Shown in pieces: positions 18,303 through 27,324 of a stretch of DNA of 64,000 bases. Location of the stretch: the NCBI RefSeq assembly GCF_014201335.1, contig NZ_JACHEB010000010.1, forward strand, positions 209,018-273,017, given 5' to 3'. Position 1 is the first letter of the stretch. Every line of letters begins with the position of its first letter. A program made the translations under genes and the position numbers. Under the pieces are notes generated by a model, which ran no database searches, was not told the origin of the DNA, and saw nothing but the letters and a program-made list of their open reading frames with translations. This DNA comes from Tunturiibacter gelidiferens. Lineage in GTDB: Bacteria; Acidobacteriota; Terriglobia; Terriglobales; Acidobacteriaceae.

Positions 18303-19193
18303 GTGTCTCGCAAGCCTGTATTTGTTCTCGCCTTCTTTGCTCTTCTCGCCGGCTGCCGTCAAAACACTCCGCCTACTGTCTCCAAACAAGCTTCCGCCGC
18401 GCAGACCTTCACCATTCGCGGCAAAGTCGTCTCTACAGATGCCGCACACGTCACACTCGACGGCGAAGATGTCCCTGGCTTTATGGAAGCGATGACGATG
18501 GACTACAAACTCGCAGATCCCAGCGTCGTCAGCGAACTTCACCCAGGCGATCGCATCACCGCTAAGGTCCTTGCAAACAAGGAGGGCGACAATTACGGAG
18601 ATGTTCGTCTCGATGATATCGTCGTCATTTCGCAGGCACGCCCCGACTACAAGCCTCCAGTCTCCTACCACGTCCCCACAGCAGGCGATGTTGTCCCCGA
18701 CTTCAAACTCCTAAACCAGAGCGACCGCACAATCCATCTGAACCAATTTAAAGGCAAGATCATTCTGATGACGTTCATCTACACTCGTTGCCAGCTCGCG
18801 GATTTTTGCCCCCGCATGAGCCACAACTTTGCCGACATCGACAAGGCGCTCGCCGCCGACCCCGCCCTCTATAAGCAAACCCACCTCATCAGCGTCAGCT
18901 TCGACCCCACCTATGACACACCCAAGGTTCTTCGCAGCTATGGTGGCGCCTACACCGGTAACTATACCAATGAAAGATTTCTTCATTGGGACTTCGCTGC
19001 TCCTGCAGAAAAAGAGTTGCCTGCTATGACACAATTTTTTAACGTAGGCGTCACTCCGGGCGACAGCAAATCTCTAACTCACTCACTCTCAACTGTTCTG
19101 ATAGGCAAAGACGGAAAGATTGTTGATTGGTATCCCACAAATGAATGGAAGCCGGAAGAGATAGTGGCTGCAATCAAGAAGAGCGCGGCTTAG
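18303..19193 (+). CDS. Sco1/SenC-type copper protein with N-terminal CusF-like domain (lipoprotein)
   Basis: 296 residues. The lipoprotein signal has lipobox LLAGC at about residues 15-19. Residues ~40-115 resemble the CusF/copper-binding fold (FTIRGKVVSTD, then the methionine-rich FMEAMTMDYKL). Residues ~120-295 are a Sco1/thioredoxin-like domain: FKLLNQSDRTIHLNQF, FIYTRCQLADFCPRMS, and a final histidine in LTHSLSTVLI. The two metal/thiol cysteines are spaced C-x5-C rather than C-x3-C as in typical Sco. The role is copper delivery to cytochrome oxidase CuA or periplasmic copper handling. GTG 18303 has AGGAG upstream. No oxidase genes are adjacent. Confidence 0.85.
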   Translation: MSRKPVFVLAFFALLAGCRQNTPPTVSKQASAAQTFTIRGKVVSTDAAHVTLDGEDVPGFMEAMTMDYKLADPSVVSELHPGDRITAKVLANKEGDNYGDVRLDDIVVISQARPDYKPPVSYHVPTAGDVVPDFKLLNQSDRTIHLNQFKGKIILMTFIYTRCQLADFCPRMSHNFADIDKALAADPALYKQTHLISVSFDPTYDTPKVLRSYGGAYTGNYTNERFLHWDFAAPAEKELPAMTQFFNVGVTPGDSKSLTHSLSTVLIGKDGKIVDWYPTNEWKPEEIVAAIKKSAA

Positions 19194-19264
19194 TCTTCCA
19201 GACAACATGGAGCCAAAAAGGTTCATCTGACTATCTGTGTGCAAGACGCACGGAGGTAGTTCAC

Positions 19265-19603
19265 ATGAAACTCAATCGACTTGCAGTTCCAATACTTGCC
19301 ATCTCACTTGCAACTCCAGGTTTCGTAATTGCTCAGTCCTATGCGTCGCCAGCGCCAGGTTATGGACAGGCCGGTGGCTGGGACACTCCGCCACAGGAGT
19401 TCAAGGATATCCAGCGTCAGGGTTATCACGATGGCATTGAAGGAGCACGTAAGGATTTCGACAATCATCGCCGGCCCGACGTAAACAATCGCGACGAGTA
19501 CCGTCACCCGCACGTAGAAAGCAGCGCGCGTGCAGACTATCGCGATGGCTTCCGGCGCGGCTACGACACCGCAATGCAGCACCTGATGAACGGTCCGCGA
19601 TAA
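19265..19603 (+). CDS. Small secreted protein with two YxDG repeats
   Basis: 112 residues. The ATG at 19265 is chosen for its GGAGG site eight bases upstream and an immediate signal peptide (MKLNRLAVPILAISLATPG to AQS). The mature protein is hydrophilic and has two related segments, GYHDGIEGARKDF and DYRDGFRRGYDTAM, separated by an Asn/Arg/His-rich stretch. Similar short proteins with this repeat are familiar from acidobacterial genomes, but I know no function. A perfect rho-independent terminator follows, so it is probably a monocistronic, well-expressed gene. Confidence 0.75.
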   Translation: MKLNRLAVPILAISLATPGFVIAQSYASPAPGYGQAGGWDTPPQEFKDIQRQGYHDGIEGARKDFDNHRRPDVNNRDEYRHPHVESSARADYRDGFRRGYDTAMQHLMNGPR

Positions 19604-19625
19604 GAAGGCAGGTTACATGATCAGA

Positions 19626-19655
19626 ATACCCAGCCACTCAGGCTGGGTATTTTTT
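19626..19655 (+). terminator. Rho-independent terminator
   Basis: A perfect 10-bp stem, ATACCCAGCC (19626-19635) and GGCTGGGTAT (19641-19650), has a 5-base loop and runs straight into TTTTT. It ends the transcript of the small secreted protein. Confidence 0.92.
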
Positions 19656-19739
19656 GCCCGCTTACCGGTGCAACTTTGTAGACGCCCGTCCTCCCCCTTC
19701 AAGTATCCTGATAGTGCGACTATCAAGGAGTTTCACCTC

Positions 19740-20117
19740 ATGGCAAAACTCACCATCGGCTTCGGCGTCTTGCTTATTCTGCTTGGCATCACCGGTTACG
19801 TCACCACAGGCAGCGCTCATCCCACGGCACTGATTCCCGCCGGCATCGGTCTCTTTTTTGTTCTGTTCGGCGTAATGGCTAACAGCGAAAACTCAAAAAA
19901 ACGCATGCTCTGGATGCACATTTCCGTCACGGTCGCTTTGCTCGTATTTTTGGGGATGATCCCCTCGGCGATCGACACGCTGAAACTTTCCCGTGGTGCT
20001 TCGTTTCCGCACCCTATTGCTGTCGAAGAGAAGGGAGCGCTCTGTCTCCTCAGCCTGATTTATGTATTGTTCTGTGTTCGCTCCTTCATCTCTGCTCGCC
20101 GCGCTCGACTTGTGTAG
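19740..20117 (+). CDS. Small four-helix integral membrane protein
   Basis: 125 residues, almost entirely hydrophobic with four predicted membrane helices: GFGVLLILLGITGYV, ALIPAGIGLFFVLFGVM, MHISVTVALLVFLGM and LCLLSLIYVLFCV. The ATG at 19740 has AAGGAG about nine bases upstream and yields the first helix near the N-terminus. It belongs to an uncharacterised membrane family; the function is unknown. It lies 30 bp before the MsbA-like exporter on the same strand and is likely co-transcribed with it. Confidence 0.75.
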   Translation: MAKLTIGFGVLLILLGITGYVTTGSAHPTALIPAGIGLFFVLFGVMANSENSKKRMLWMHISVTVALLVFLGMIPSAIDTLKLSRGASFPHPIAVEEKGALCLLSLIYVLFCVRSFISARRARLV

Positions 20118-20147
20118 TGGCCTCCCAAGCGTAAACTCAATTTAGCT

Positions 20148-22058
20148 ATGTCCTCTTCCTTTGGTCCATCCAGCTTTGGCGGCGGTATGAAGGCCGTAGA
20201 CCGTACTTCCCGCGGTACTAGCAGAGCTACGACAGCTGACCTCACAGCCTCGCGTCCGAAGCCAAAGCTGACCAAGGTCATGCCGGAGGTGTGGAAGCTG
20301 GTCAAGCCGCGCCGGTGGCTTCTTGCCGGCAGCTTTTTATTGATGCTCGTCAACCGCCTCTGCAGCTTTGCCCTGCCGGTCTCCTCGCGTTACCTGATCA
20401 ACAACGTGATGTACAAGCATCAGTTGAATCTGCTTCCGTGGATTATCGCCATCGTCGCCACTGCCACTTTTCTTCAGGGAGTTTCTTCCTACACACTCAC
20501 ACAGTTGCTTTCCACTGCCGGCCAAAGGCTCATTTCAGAGCTGCGAACCCGGGTTCAACGACACATCGGTCGCCTTCCCGTAGCTTTCTACGACGAAAAC
20601 CGAACGGGCACGCTCGTCGCCCGCATCATGACCGATGTCGAAGGCGTCCGCAATCTGGTTGGGACCGGGCTGCTGGAATTTGCCGGCGGCATTGTGACCG
20701 CGATCATTGCTTTCTGCATCCTGATCCGCATCAGCGGACGCATGACGCTACTCACGGTCTGTATTCTGCTCGTCTTCGGTCTCATCCTGCAGAAAGCCTT
20801 CAAGACGATCCGTCCGATCTTCCGCGAACGCTCGAAGATCAACGCAGAGGTCACAGGCCGTCTCACCGAATCGCTGGGCGGCGTACGTGTCGTCAAGGGC
20901 TACCACGCCGAAGATAGTGAAGCCCGCGTCTTTGCTCGCGGCGTCGAACGTCTGCTTAAGAACGTAATCAGCTCGATCACTGCTCAGTCTCTGATGACTC
21001 TCTCCTCCACGATGGTGTTGGGAGTGGTCGGAGGTCTGATCATGTACCTGGGCGCCAAAGAGATCGCTGCTCATCGTTTGGATGTCGGTGGCTACGTGGA
21101 GTACACCATGCTGCTCGCCTTCATGGTAGCGCCCATCGTGCAACTTGTTAACATCGGGACCCAACTCACCGAAGCCCTTGCAGGCCTTGACCGCACCACT
21201 GAAATTCTGAACGAGAGCGAAGAGGACAGTGAGCCAAATCGTACGGTCGTCATCGGGCCGATACACGGCGATGTCGCGTTTCAAAATGTGACCTTTGCAT
21301 ACGAAGTCGACAAACCCGTCCTCCACGGCATCAGCTTCGAGTCGAAACCGGGAACGGTCACTGCACTGGTTGGCTCCTCCGGCTCAGGCAAGTCCACCAT
21401 CATCTCCCTCATCTGCGGCTTTCACACGGCTGTCGGCGGCGAGGTCCTCATCGATGGCATCGATCTCGGTACGATCTGCCTCAGCAGCTACCGTCAGCAG
21501 CTTGGAGTCGTCTTGCAGGAGACCTTCCTCTTCGACGGCAGCATCCGCGAAAACATTCTCTTCAGCCGCCCACAGGCCACAGAGGAGCAGCTGATGGAGG
21601 CCAGCCGCATCGCCCGCGTCGACGAGTTCGCCGAGCGCTTCCCAGAGAAATACGACACTGTCGTTGGCGAACGCGGCGTCAAGCTCTCCGGCGGGCAACG
21701 CCAGCGCATCTCTATCGCCCGCGCCATCCTCGCGGATCCACGCATCCTCATCCTCGATGAAGCCACCAGTTCGCTCGACTCGGAATCCGAGGCGCTCATC
21801 CAGAGCGGGCTCAACTTCTTGATGGAGGGTCGCACGACCTTCGTGATCGCGCACCGTCTCTCCACCATCCGGCGTGCAGACCAGATCCTCGTGATCGAGC
21901 AGGGAAGGATTCTCGAACGCGGCACTCACGACTCGCTCTACAAACTACAAGGCCGCTACTACGACCTTTACACTCGGCAACACGGTCTCGAAACCAACCT
22001 CTTCCTCGCGCCAGGTGAAGGTGACAAGATTGAAGAGGCTGTATCAGCCGACTCTTAG
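20148..22058 (+). CDS. MsbA/MdlB-type ABC exporter (permease fused to ATPase)
   Basis: 636 residues. The ~50-residue N-terminus is hydrophilic. Six membrane helices follow (about 60-340), then the ATPase domain: Walker A GSSGSGKST, Q-loop GVVLQETFLFDGS, signature LSGGQRQR, Walker B ILILDEATSSLD, and H-loop VIAHRLSTI. Homodimeric exporters of this class flip lipid A or export lipids, drugs or peptides; the substrate is not evident here. Its stop overlaps the GTG of the following methyltransferase (TAGTG). Length and motifs are complete. Confidence 0.9.
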   Translation: MSSSFGPSSFGGGMKAVDRTSRGTSRATTADLTASRPKPKLTKVMPEVWKLVKPRRWLLAGSFLLMLVNRLCSFALPVSSRYLINNVMYKHQLNLLPWIIAIVATATFLQGVSSYTLTQLLSTAGQRLISELRTRVQRHIGRLPVAFYDENRTGTLVARIMTDVEGVRNLVGTGLLEFAGGIVTAIIAFCILIRISGRMTLLTVCILLVFGLILQKAFKTIRPIFRERSKINAEVTGRLTESLGGVRVVKGYHAEDSEARVFARGVERLLKNVISSITAQSLMTLSSTMVLGVVGGLIMYLGAKEIAAHRLDVGGYVEYTMLLAFMVAPIVQLVNIGTQLTEALAGLDRTTEILNESEEDSEPNRTVVIGPIHGDVAFQNVTFAYEVDKPVLHGISFESKPGTVTALVGSSGSGKSTIISLICGFHTAVGGEVLIDGIDLGTICLSSYRQQLGVVLQETFLFDGSIRENILFSRPQATEEQLMEASRIARVDEFAERFPEKYDTVVGERGVKLSGGQRQRISIARAILADPRILILDEATSSLDSESEALIQSGLNFLMEGRTTFVIAHRLSTIRRADQILVIEQGRILERGTHDSLYKLQGRYYDLYTRQHGLETNLFLAPGEGDKIEEAVSADS

Positions 22059-22762
22059 TGCGACCACGCAGTACTACCCAAACGACACAAGATCAAACGG
22101 CCGGAGAGACAGTGGAAGCTACTAAAGTCGCCATGAACGTGCAGGAGCAGTTTGGCCAGATTGATATCTATGTTTTCGACCAGATTCTGAGAGGAAACAT
22201 TACCAGTGGAATGCGCGTGCTCGACGCAGGCTGCGGATACGGTCGGAATCTGGTGCATCTCCTACGTGTGGGTTGCGAGATCTTCGCGGTAGACGCAAAT
22301 GCAGAGGGCGTTGAGCAGGTACGAGCGCTTGCCGCTCAACTAGCACCAGATCTGCCTTCAAATAACTTTCGCGTCGGGCAGCTGGATGAAATCGACTTCC
22401 CATATAACTTTGCAGATGTAGTCATCTGTAGCTCCGTGCTGCATTTCGCGCGGGATGACGCCCATTTCCTCGCAATCATCGCAGAACTTTGGCGTGTTCT
22501 CCGACCGGGCGGGCTACTATTCTGCCGACTGGGTTCGCGTATCGGGATGGAGTTCGAGCGGTTGCGAGGAAATGTCTTCCGGATTAACGATGGGTCGGAG
22601 TGGTTCTTGGTCGACGAGGCGATGTTGATGCGATTGACGGATCAACTGAACGCCGTGATGGTGGACCCATTGAAGACAACAATCGTGCAGGACTACCGGT
22701 GCATGACGACGTGGGTTCTGCGCAAGCGCGGAACTCGTGGTGGCGGACAAGCTGGCGTCTAG
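22058..22762 (+). CDS. SAM-dependent class I methyltransferase
   Basis: Up to 234 residues. Motif I VLDAGCGYGRNL, motif II FAVDANAEGV, an acidic LDEIDFPYN and motif IV DVVICSSVLHF mark a Methyltransf_11/25 type enzyme; the post-motif is VLRPGGLLFCR. The start is uncertain. GTG 22058 overlaps the ABC exporter stop. GTG 22112 has a better GGAGA site, and ATG 22133 is also possible; all keep the whole domain. The substrate is unknown. It converges with the oligopeptidase gene, the two stops sharing a CTAG. Confidence 0.85.
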   Translation: MRPRSTTQTTQDQTAGETVEATKVAMNVQEQFGQIDIYVFDQILRGNITSGMRVLDAGCGYGRNLVHLLRVGCEIFAVDANAEGVEQVRALAAQLAPDLPSNNFRVGQLDEIDFPYNFADVVICSSVLHFARDDAHFLAIIAELWRVLRPGGLLFCRLGSRIGMEFERLRGNVFRINDGSEWFLVDEAMLMRLTDQLNAVMVDPLKTTIVQDYRCMTTWVLRKRGTRGGGQAGV

Positions 22763-24843
22763 TTAGCCACTCCAAGCTGCGTTAGCAAAAACGCATAGTC
22801 GAACGCAATCTCCTTTAGATAGTCATATCGTCCCGAAGCACCGCCGTGTCCTGCATCCATGTTGATGTGCAGCAGCAGCGGAGTGTCATTGGTCTTCAAC
22901 GTACGCAATCTCGCGACATACTTTGCCGGCTCCCAATACATCACCTGGGAATCGTTTAGGCTCGTCTTCACCAGCATCGCCGGATAGTGTCCCGCCTTTA
23001 AATTGTCGTACGGCGAATAGGACCGCATGTAAGCGAACGCCTCTGCTTCATTCGGGTTTCCCCACTCCTCATACTCAGCCACGGTAAGGGGCAGACTGGC
23101 ATCGAGCATTGTGTTCATCACGTCTACAAATGGAACGTGCGAGAGAACCACCCGAAATAAATCCGGCCGCTCGTTGACCACCGCACCCATCAGCAAGCCG
23201 CCCGCACTCCCTCCCTCAATCGCAACCCGATCCTTAGCTCCATAGCCTTTTGTGACCAGCTGCTCTGCCACGGCGATAAAGTCACTAAAGGTGTTGCGCT
23301 TGACCAGCATCTTGCCAGCGTCGTGCCAGGAATCTCCCATCTCGCCACCACCACGAATATGCGCGTATGCGATCACCACACCTCGATCCAGCAGCGACAA
23401 ACGCGAAGAACTGAAACCGATCGGCAGGGGATAGCCATACGAACCGTAGCCGTACACATAAACAGGATTCGTCGAGTCTCGCTTAAATAAATCACGGCGA
23501 TACACGACCGAAGCCGGAATCTTCACGCCATCGGATGCTTCAACCCACACTCGCTCGGAAGCGTAACGCGTCGAATCGAACCCGCCCGGAACCTCCTGCT
23601 GCTTCAAAAGCTCCGAGGTGCCCGATTGCACGTCGTATTCGTAAATCGATGCTGGCGAAACCAGGGACTGATAGCTGTATCGAAGCCGCTTCGTTGCAAA
23701 CTCCGGATTCATATTGGTCCCGGCAGAATAAACTGGCTCCGGAAACTCAATCTCTCTCGAGCGTCCTAGCTCCCTCGCCACTCCGAATTCGACAATTGTG
23801 AGAGTGGGGAGACCAAGCCTTCGCCTCGAACAGACACAAAAGGAGTCGAAGACGTCGAAGTCCTCAAGCGGAGCGTCCACGTCCAATGGAATCAGCTCCT
23901 CCCAGGAATCACGACCCGGCGTCTCCACTTTGGTCGTAACCACGCGAAAGTTCTTTCCCACGTCGTTCGTCCGGATGTAGAACAAGCCGCCGCGATGATC
24001 GACCGAGTATTCCTGCTCATCAACTCGCGGCGCGATCATCTGAAACTCCCCTTCAGGAGTCCTCGCGGAGAGGTACCGGCATTCGCTGGTCGTATGGCTA
24101 CCCGCTTCCATCAGCACGTACTCGTTGTCACGAGTCTTGCCGACTCCAAGATTGAAGCGTTCGTCCTTCTCCTCGTAGATCATCACGTCGTTCGCAACAG
24201 AGTCGCCCAGACGATGACGGAAGAGGTGGTCATGCCGCTTTGTTACCTCATCCTCAGTTGTATAGAAGAGTGTTTGCGAGTCTGCAGCCCAGGCAACCGA
24301 TCCTACCCGTTCTGCCGTGTCCGGTAAGTCCACACCGGTCTCCAGATCGCGAATATGTAACGTGTACTGACGAAATCCCGTGTTGTCGGTTGAGTAAGCC
24401 AGCTTCGTATCGTCCATGCTCACCGACATTGCGCCCAATGCCATAAAGGGCTGACCAACCGCGAGCTGATTTACATCCAATACAATCTCTTCGGGCTGCG
24501 ATGGGTCGAACTTAGCCCCCGTCGCCCGTCTCCGGCAGTGGATCGGATATTGGCTTCCTTCCACCGTGCGCACATAGTAGAACCATCCTCGCTGCCGATA
24601 GGGAACTGACTCATCAGTCTCCTTGATATGCGAGAGCATCTCGGCATAGAGCTTGGCCTGAAGCTGCTCGGTCCCCGCCATTACGGAGAGCGTATAGGCA
24701 TTCTCCGCCTCGAGATGAGTCAGCACCTCGGGGGAGGACTTATCCCTCATCCAGCGGTAGTTATCTTCGAGCGTGTGTCCATGCAGCGTGGTGGGCGTCG
24801 GTTCCTGGCGAGCGTGCGGTGGCTGGATAGTGCTTTGCGTCAT
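22759..24843 (-). CDS. ptrB: Oligopeptidase B / prolyl oligopeptidase family (S9A)
   Basis: 694 residues. The N-terminal seven-bladed propeller (about 70-420) starts after DNYRWMRDKSSPEV, typical of S9A. The C-terminal alpha/beta hydrolase has the catalytic serine in EGGSAGGLLMG. The aspartate is in KTSLNDSQVMYWEP and the histidine in NMDAGHGGASGRYD. Oligopeptidase B cleaves short peptides after basic residues in the cytoplasm or periplasm. No signal peptide is seen. ATG 24843 is preferred over ATG 24858 because GGAG lies eight bases before it. The symbol is by family; substrate preference is not proven. Confidence 0.88.
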   Translation of the reverse strand: MTQSTIQPPHARQEPTPTTLHGHTLEDNYRWMRDKSSPEVLTHLEAENAYTLSVMAGTEQLQAKLYAEMLSHIKETDESVPYRQRGWFYYVRTVEGSQYPIHCRRRATGAKFDPSQPEEIVLDVNQLAVGQPFMALGAMSVSMDDTKLAYSTDNTGFRQYTLHIRDLETGVDLPDTAERVGSVAWAADSQTLFYTTEDEVTKRHDHLFRHRLGDSVANDVMIYEEKDERFNLGVGKTRDNEYVLMEAGSHTTSECRYLSARTPEGEFQMIAPRVDEQEYSVDHRGGLFYIRTNDVGKNFRVVTTKVETPGRDSWEELIPLDVDAPLEDFDVFDSFCVCSRRRLGLPTLTIVEFGVARELGRSREIEFPEPVYSAGTNMNPEFATKRLRYSYQSLVSPASIYEYDVQSGTSELLKQQEVPGGFDSTRYASERVWVEASDGVKIPASVVYRRDLFKRDSTNPVYVYGYGSYGYPLPIGFSSSRLSLLDRGVVIAYAHIRGGGEMGDSWHDAGKMLVKRNTFSDFIAVAEQLVTKGYGAKDRVAIEGGSAGGLLMGAVVNERPDLFRVVLSHVPFVDVMNTMLDASLPLTVAEYEEWGNPNEAEAFAYMRSYSPYDNLKAGHYPAMLVKTSLNDSQVMYWEPAKYVARLRTLKTNDTPLLLHINMDAGHGGASGRYDYLKEIAFDYAFLLTQLGVAN

Positions 24844-24979
24844 TAATCGGAGCTCCATTGACAGGATACAGCGTCGTCCATGGATCGAAAGGCAACCATA
24901 AACTCCCTATGAACACCCAACTAGAGGTATGCCCTTGGCGGAAAGTTACATCAGAACCGTCAACAACGGGAGCGCTCCC

Positions 24980-25660
24980 ATGAAACCTGATACTGCTTAC
25001 AACTTGATTCCTCGAACCCTGGTTCTCGCCGCAGTATTCTTCGCTCCCACAATTCTTTTGGCTCAGCCTGACCTCATGGCGCAGGGGGCCTCGCAGACGC
25101 AGCCCAACCAACCACAGCAGACGCCCGCCTCCGCTACCGCGATCCAGGACTCCGCGACAAACGCCGGAGACGTCGGCCAAACAATGAAAGATAAGATCTT
25201 CCTCCGCAAGGCTGCGCAGGGAGGTATGGCCGAGGTCAAGCTTGGCCAACTCGCCGCTCAGAAGGGAAGCGGCGACGATGTAAGAGCCTTCGGCCAAAAG
25301 ATGGTAGACGACCACACAAAACTGAACAATGAGATGGCTCCCATCGCCGACTCCATGGGCGTCAGGCTACCGAAGGATTTGAACAAGGAAGACCAGGCGG
25401 AGTACGACAAACTCAACTCACTTTCCGGGAATAACTTTGATATGGAATACCTGTCTTTCATGGTGAAAGACCATCACAAGGACCTTCGCGAGTTTCGCCA
25501 GGAGGCCGCAAGCACCATAGACCCAACCCTGCAGACCGCAGTCGCGAACGCAACCAAGGTCATACATGAGCACACGATGATGGTCGATAAACTCGCCCGC
25601 GAGAAAGGCATCCCCGTACCGCAACCCGGTAGTGTGCCGCCCCCCGCCCCGACCTTATAA
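24980..25660 (+). CDS. DUF4142 secreted protein
   Basis: 226 residues. The ATG at 24980, preceded by GGGAG, gives a signal peptide (RTLVLAAVFFAPTILLAQ). A Gln/Pro/Thr-rich linker follows, then the DUF4142 helical domain (about 85-215) with FLRKAAQGGMAEVKLGQLAAQKG, VRAFGQKMVDDHTKLN, and EYLSFMVKDHHKDL. The domain has a ferritin-like four-helix appearance, and its conserved histidines suggest a periplasmic metal or stress role, but no function is established. Proteins of this type often occur in several copies in acidobacteria and proteobacteria. Here it stands alone, divergent from the oligopeptidase. Confidence 0.85.
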   Translation: MKPDTAYNLIPRTLVLAAVFFAPTILLAQPDLMAQGASQTQPNQPQQTPASATAIQDSATNAGDVGQTMKDKIFLRKAAQGGMAEVKLGQLAAQKGSGDDVRAFGQKMVDDHTKLNNEMAPIADSMGVRLPKDLNKEDQAEYDKLNSLSGNNFDMEYLSFMVKDHHKDLREFRQEAASTIDPTLQTAVANATKVIHEHTMMVDKLAREKGIPVPQPGSVPPPAPTL

Positions 25661-25744
25661 GCCTCGTTTTGCTGATCTAAGCGCCAAGGGTAAGCTCTTA
25701 CGTTTTGCTGTCTTGTAAATCGTTAGGGCGTAGAATGACCATCG

Positions 25745-26542
25745 ATGAACTATCTTTCGCGATGGCTTGCTATTGTCCTTCTGACGTTCGCGCCGTCGCT
25801 CGTAGTGACAGCGGAGTCGGTAAACACGCTGCCGGCGCCTACCGGCTACATCAACGATTTCGCCGGCGTTCTATCCCCCTCGACCAAATACAGCCTCGAA
25901 AATCTCTGCACACAGGTAGATCGACAAGCCCACGCTCAAATCGCGGTCGTTACCATCAAAACTCTCGACAACGACCAGTCGATCGAAGAGTTTGCCACCG
26001 CGCTTGAAGACAAATGGAAGGTTGGCCCAAAGGGGACTGATCGCGGCGTCTTGATGGTGCTCGTCATGACTCCCAGGCGCGGTCGCATCGAGGTTGGCTA
26101 CGGCCTCGAGGGCATCCTCAATGACGCGAAGGTTGGCGACATCGGCCGTTCGATGGTTCCAGCCGCCGAGCAGGGGGATTACAACACGGCTATTCCGCTC
26201 GGTGTCACGCAGATTGCCCGAATTATCGCGGCGGACGCAGGAGTCACCCTTAACCTCGCCCCACCGGTCCGCCAATACCAACAACATCAACAGCAGCAGC
26301 CCGTACAGCTAACGTTCACCGAGCTCCTTATCGGTGGCGGCGCTGTTCTGCTGATACTCTTCTTTCTCGTCAAGACCGGCAACACCGGCCTGATCTTCTT
26401 CCTGCTGGGAAATCTGATGGGAGGCGGCGGAGGGGGTGGTTTTGGTGGCGGCCGAGGACGCGATGACGACCGTGGAGGCGGAGGTTTTGGCGGCTTTGGC
26501 GGCGGCAGTTCAGGAGGCGGCGGAGCCAGCGGGGACTTTTAA
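25745..26542 (+). CDS. TPM domain membrane protein (YgcG type)
   Basis: 265 residues: signal peptide (LAIVLLTFAPSLVVTAES), then a TPM domain (about 35-165) with GYINDFAGVLS, QIAVVTIKTL, GPKGTDRGVLMVL and RIEVGYGLEGIL. A membrane helix (ELLIGGGAVLLILFFLV to LLGNLMGG) follows, and the tail is a glycine-rich low-complexity stretch (GGGGGGGFGGG type). TPM proteins are linked to membrane-complex maturation, such as photosystem II repair in plants. The bacterial role is unclear. It is followed 125 bp later by a lemA-like gene, a recurrent pairing. Confidence 0.88.
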   Translation: MNYLSRWLAIVLLTFAPSLVVTAESVNTLPAPTGYINDFAGVLSPSTKYSLENLCTQVDRQAHAQIAVVTIKTLDNDQSIEEFATALEDKWKVGPKGTDRGVLMVLVMTPRRGRIEVGYGLEGILNDAKVGDIGRSMVPAAEQGDYNTAIPLGVTQIARIIAADAGVTLNLAPPVRQYQQHQQQQPVQLTFTELLIGGGAVLLILFFLVKTGNTGLIFFLLGNLMGGGGGGGFGGGRGRDDDRGGGGFGGFGGGSSGGGGASGDF

Positions 26543-26667
26543 TGACCCAAATCTAGGCCAAATTACTGCAAAGAAACGCAAAGAAAGCCGGTTCCAGTGA
26601 TAAAGTACAGCCGGAGACGCCATCTCTCGGTAGTATCGAAATTCAGACGAAGGGAAATTGAGGAAAC

Positions 26668-27252
26668 ATGAAATCTTTATGGGTTGTGCTTGGTGTTGTA
26701 GCTCTCCTCATCGTCGTTCTGCTCTTTATTGGAGGCAGCTACATCGGCGCGAAGAACACGCTGGTGCAGAAGAATGAGGCAGTCAATCAGGCGTTTTCAC
26801 AGGTCGATGTTCAGCAACAGCGTCGTCTCGACCTCATCCCCAATTTAGTCGCTTCGGTGAAAGGGTACGTCTCCGAAGAATCAACTATTTTGACCAACAT
26901 TGCCAATGCCCGCGCCGGAGTTCTTGCCGCAGGCGGCGATCACGCCAGCAATATCAACGCCAACGCCAAACTGGACGTAGCTCTCGGACCATTCTTCCGT
27001 CTGCAGGAGCAGTATCCAAACCTCAAAGGCAACGAGCAATTCAACCGGTTGACAGATGAGCTCTCCGGCACTGAAAACCGAATCTCCGTCGCACGTCAGC
27101 GATACAACAAGACGCTTGAGGATTACAATGTTTACGTTCGGCAGTTCCCTCAAAGCATCTGGGCCAATATCGCGGGCTTTCATTACCGCGACGAGTACTT
27201 CAAGGGAAACCCCGAAAACAATGTGGCGCCGAAGGTCGACTTCTCGAAGTAG
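26668..27252 (+). CDS. lemA: LemA family protein
   Basis: 194 residues. A single N-terminal membrane helix (VVLGVVALLIVVLLFIGG) is followed by a coiled helical bundle with QRRLDLIPNLVASVKGY, the LemA signature. LTDELSGTENRISVARQRYN and the C-terminal FPQSIWANIAGFHYRDEYF complete the family pattern. TTGAGGAAAC precedes the ATG. The function is poorly defined; it usually sits beside a TPM or M48 protease gene, and here the TPM gene is immediately upstream. A bidirectional terminator separates it from the convergent STAS gene. Confidence 0.93.
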   Translation: MKSLWVVLGVVALLIVVLLFIGGSYIGAKNTLVQKNEAVNQAFSQVDVQQQRRLDLIPNLVASVKGYVSEESTILTNIANARAGVLAAGGDHASNINANAKLDVALGPFFRLQEQYPNLKGNEQFNRLTDELSGTENRISVARQRYNKTLEDYNVYVRQFPQSIWANIAGFHYRDEYFKGNPENNVAPKVDFSK

Positions 27253-27276
27253 CGAAGCGAACTGACTTGGCCCAAC

Positions 27277-27309
27277 AAAAAAGCCGTCGCACTTAGCGAC
27301 GGCTTTTTT
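27277..27309. terminator. Bidirectional rho-independent terminator
   Basis: A 14-bp perfect stem, AAAAAAGCCGTCGC and GCGACGGCTTTTTT, has the loop ACTTA. The A-tract on one side and T-tract on the other let it terminate both lemA (plus) and the converging STAS gene (minus). Confidence 0.92.
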
Positions 27310-27324
27310 ATGGAAGAATCGTGA

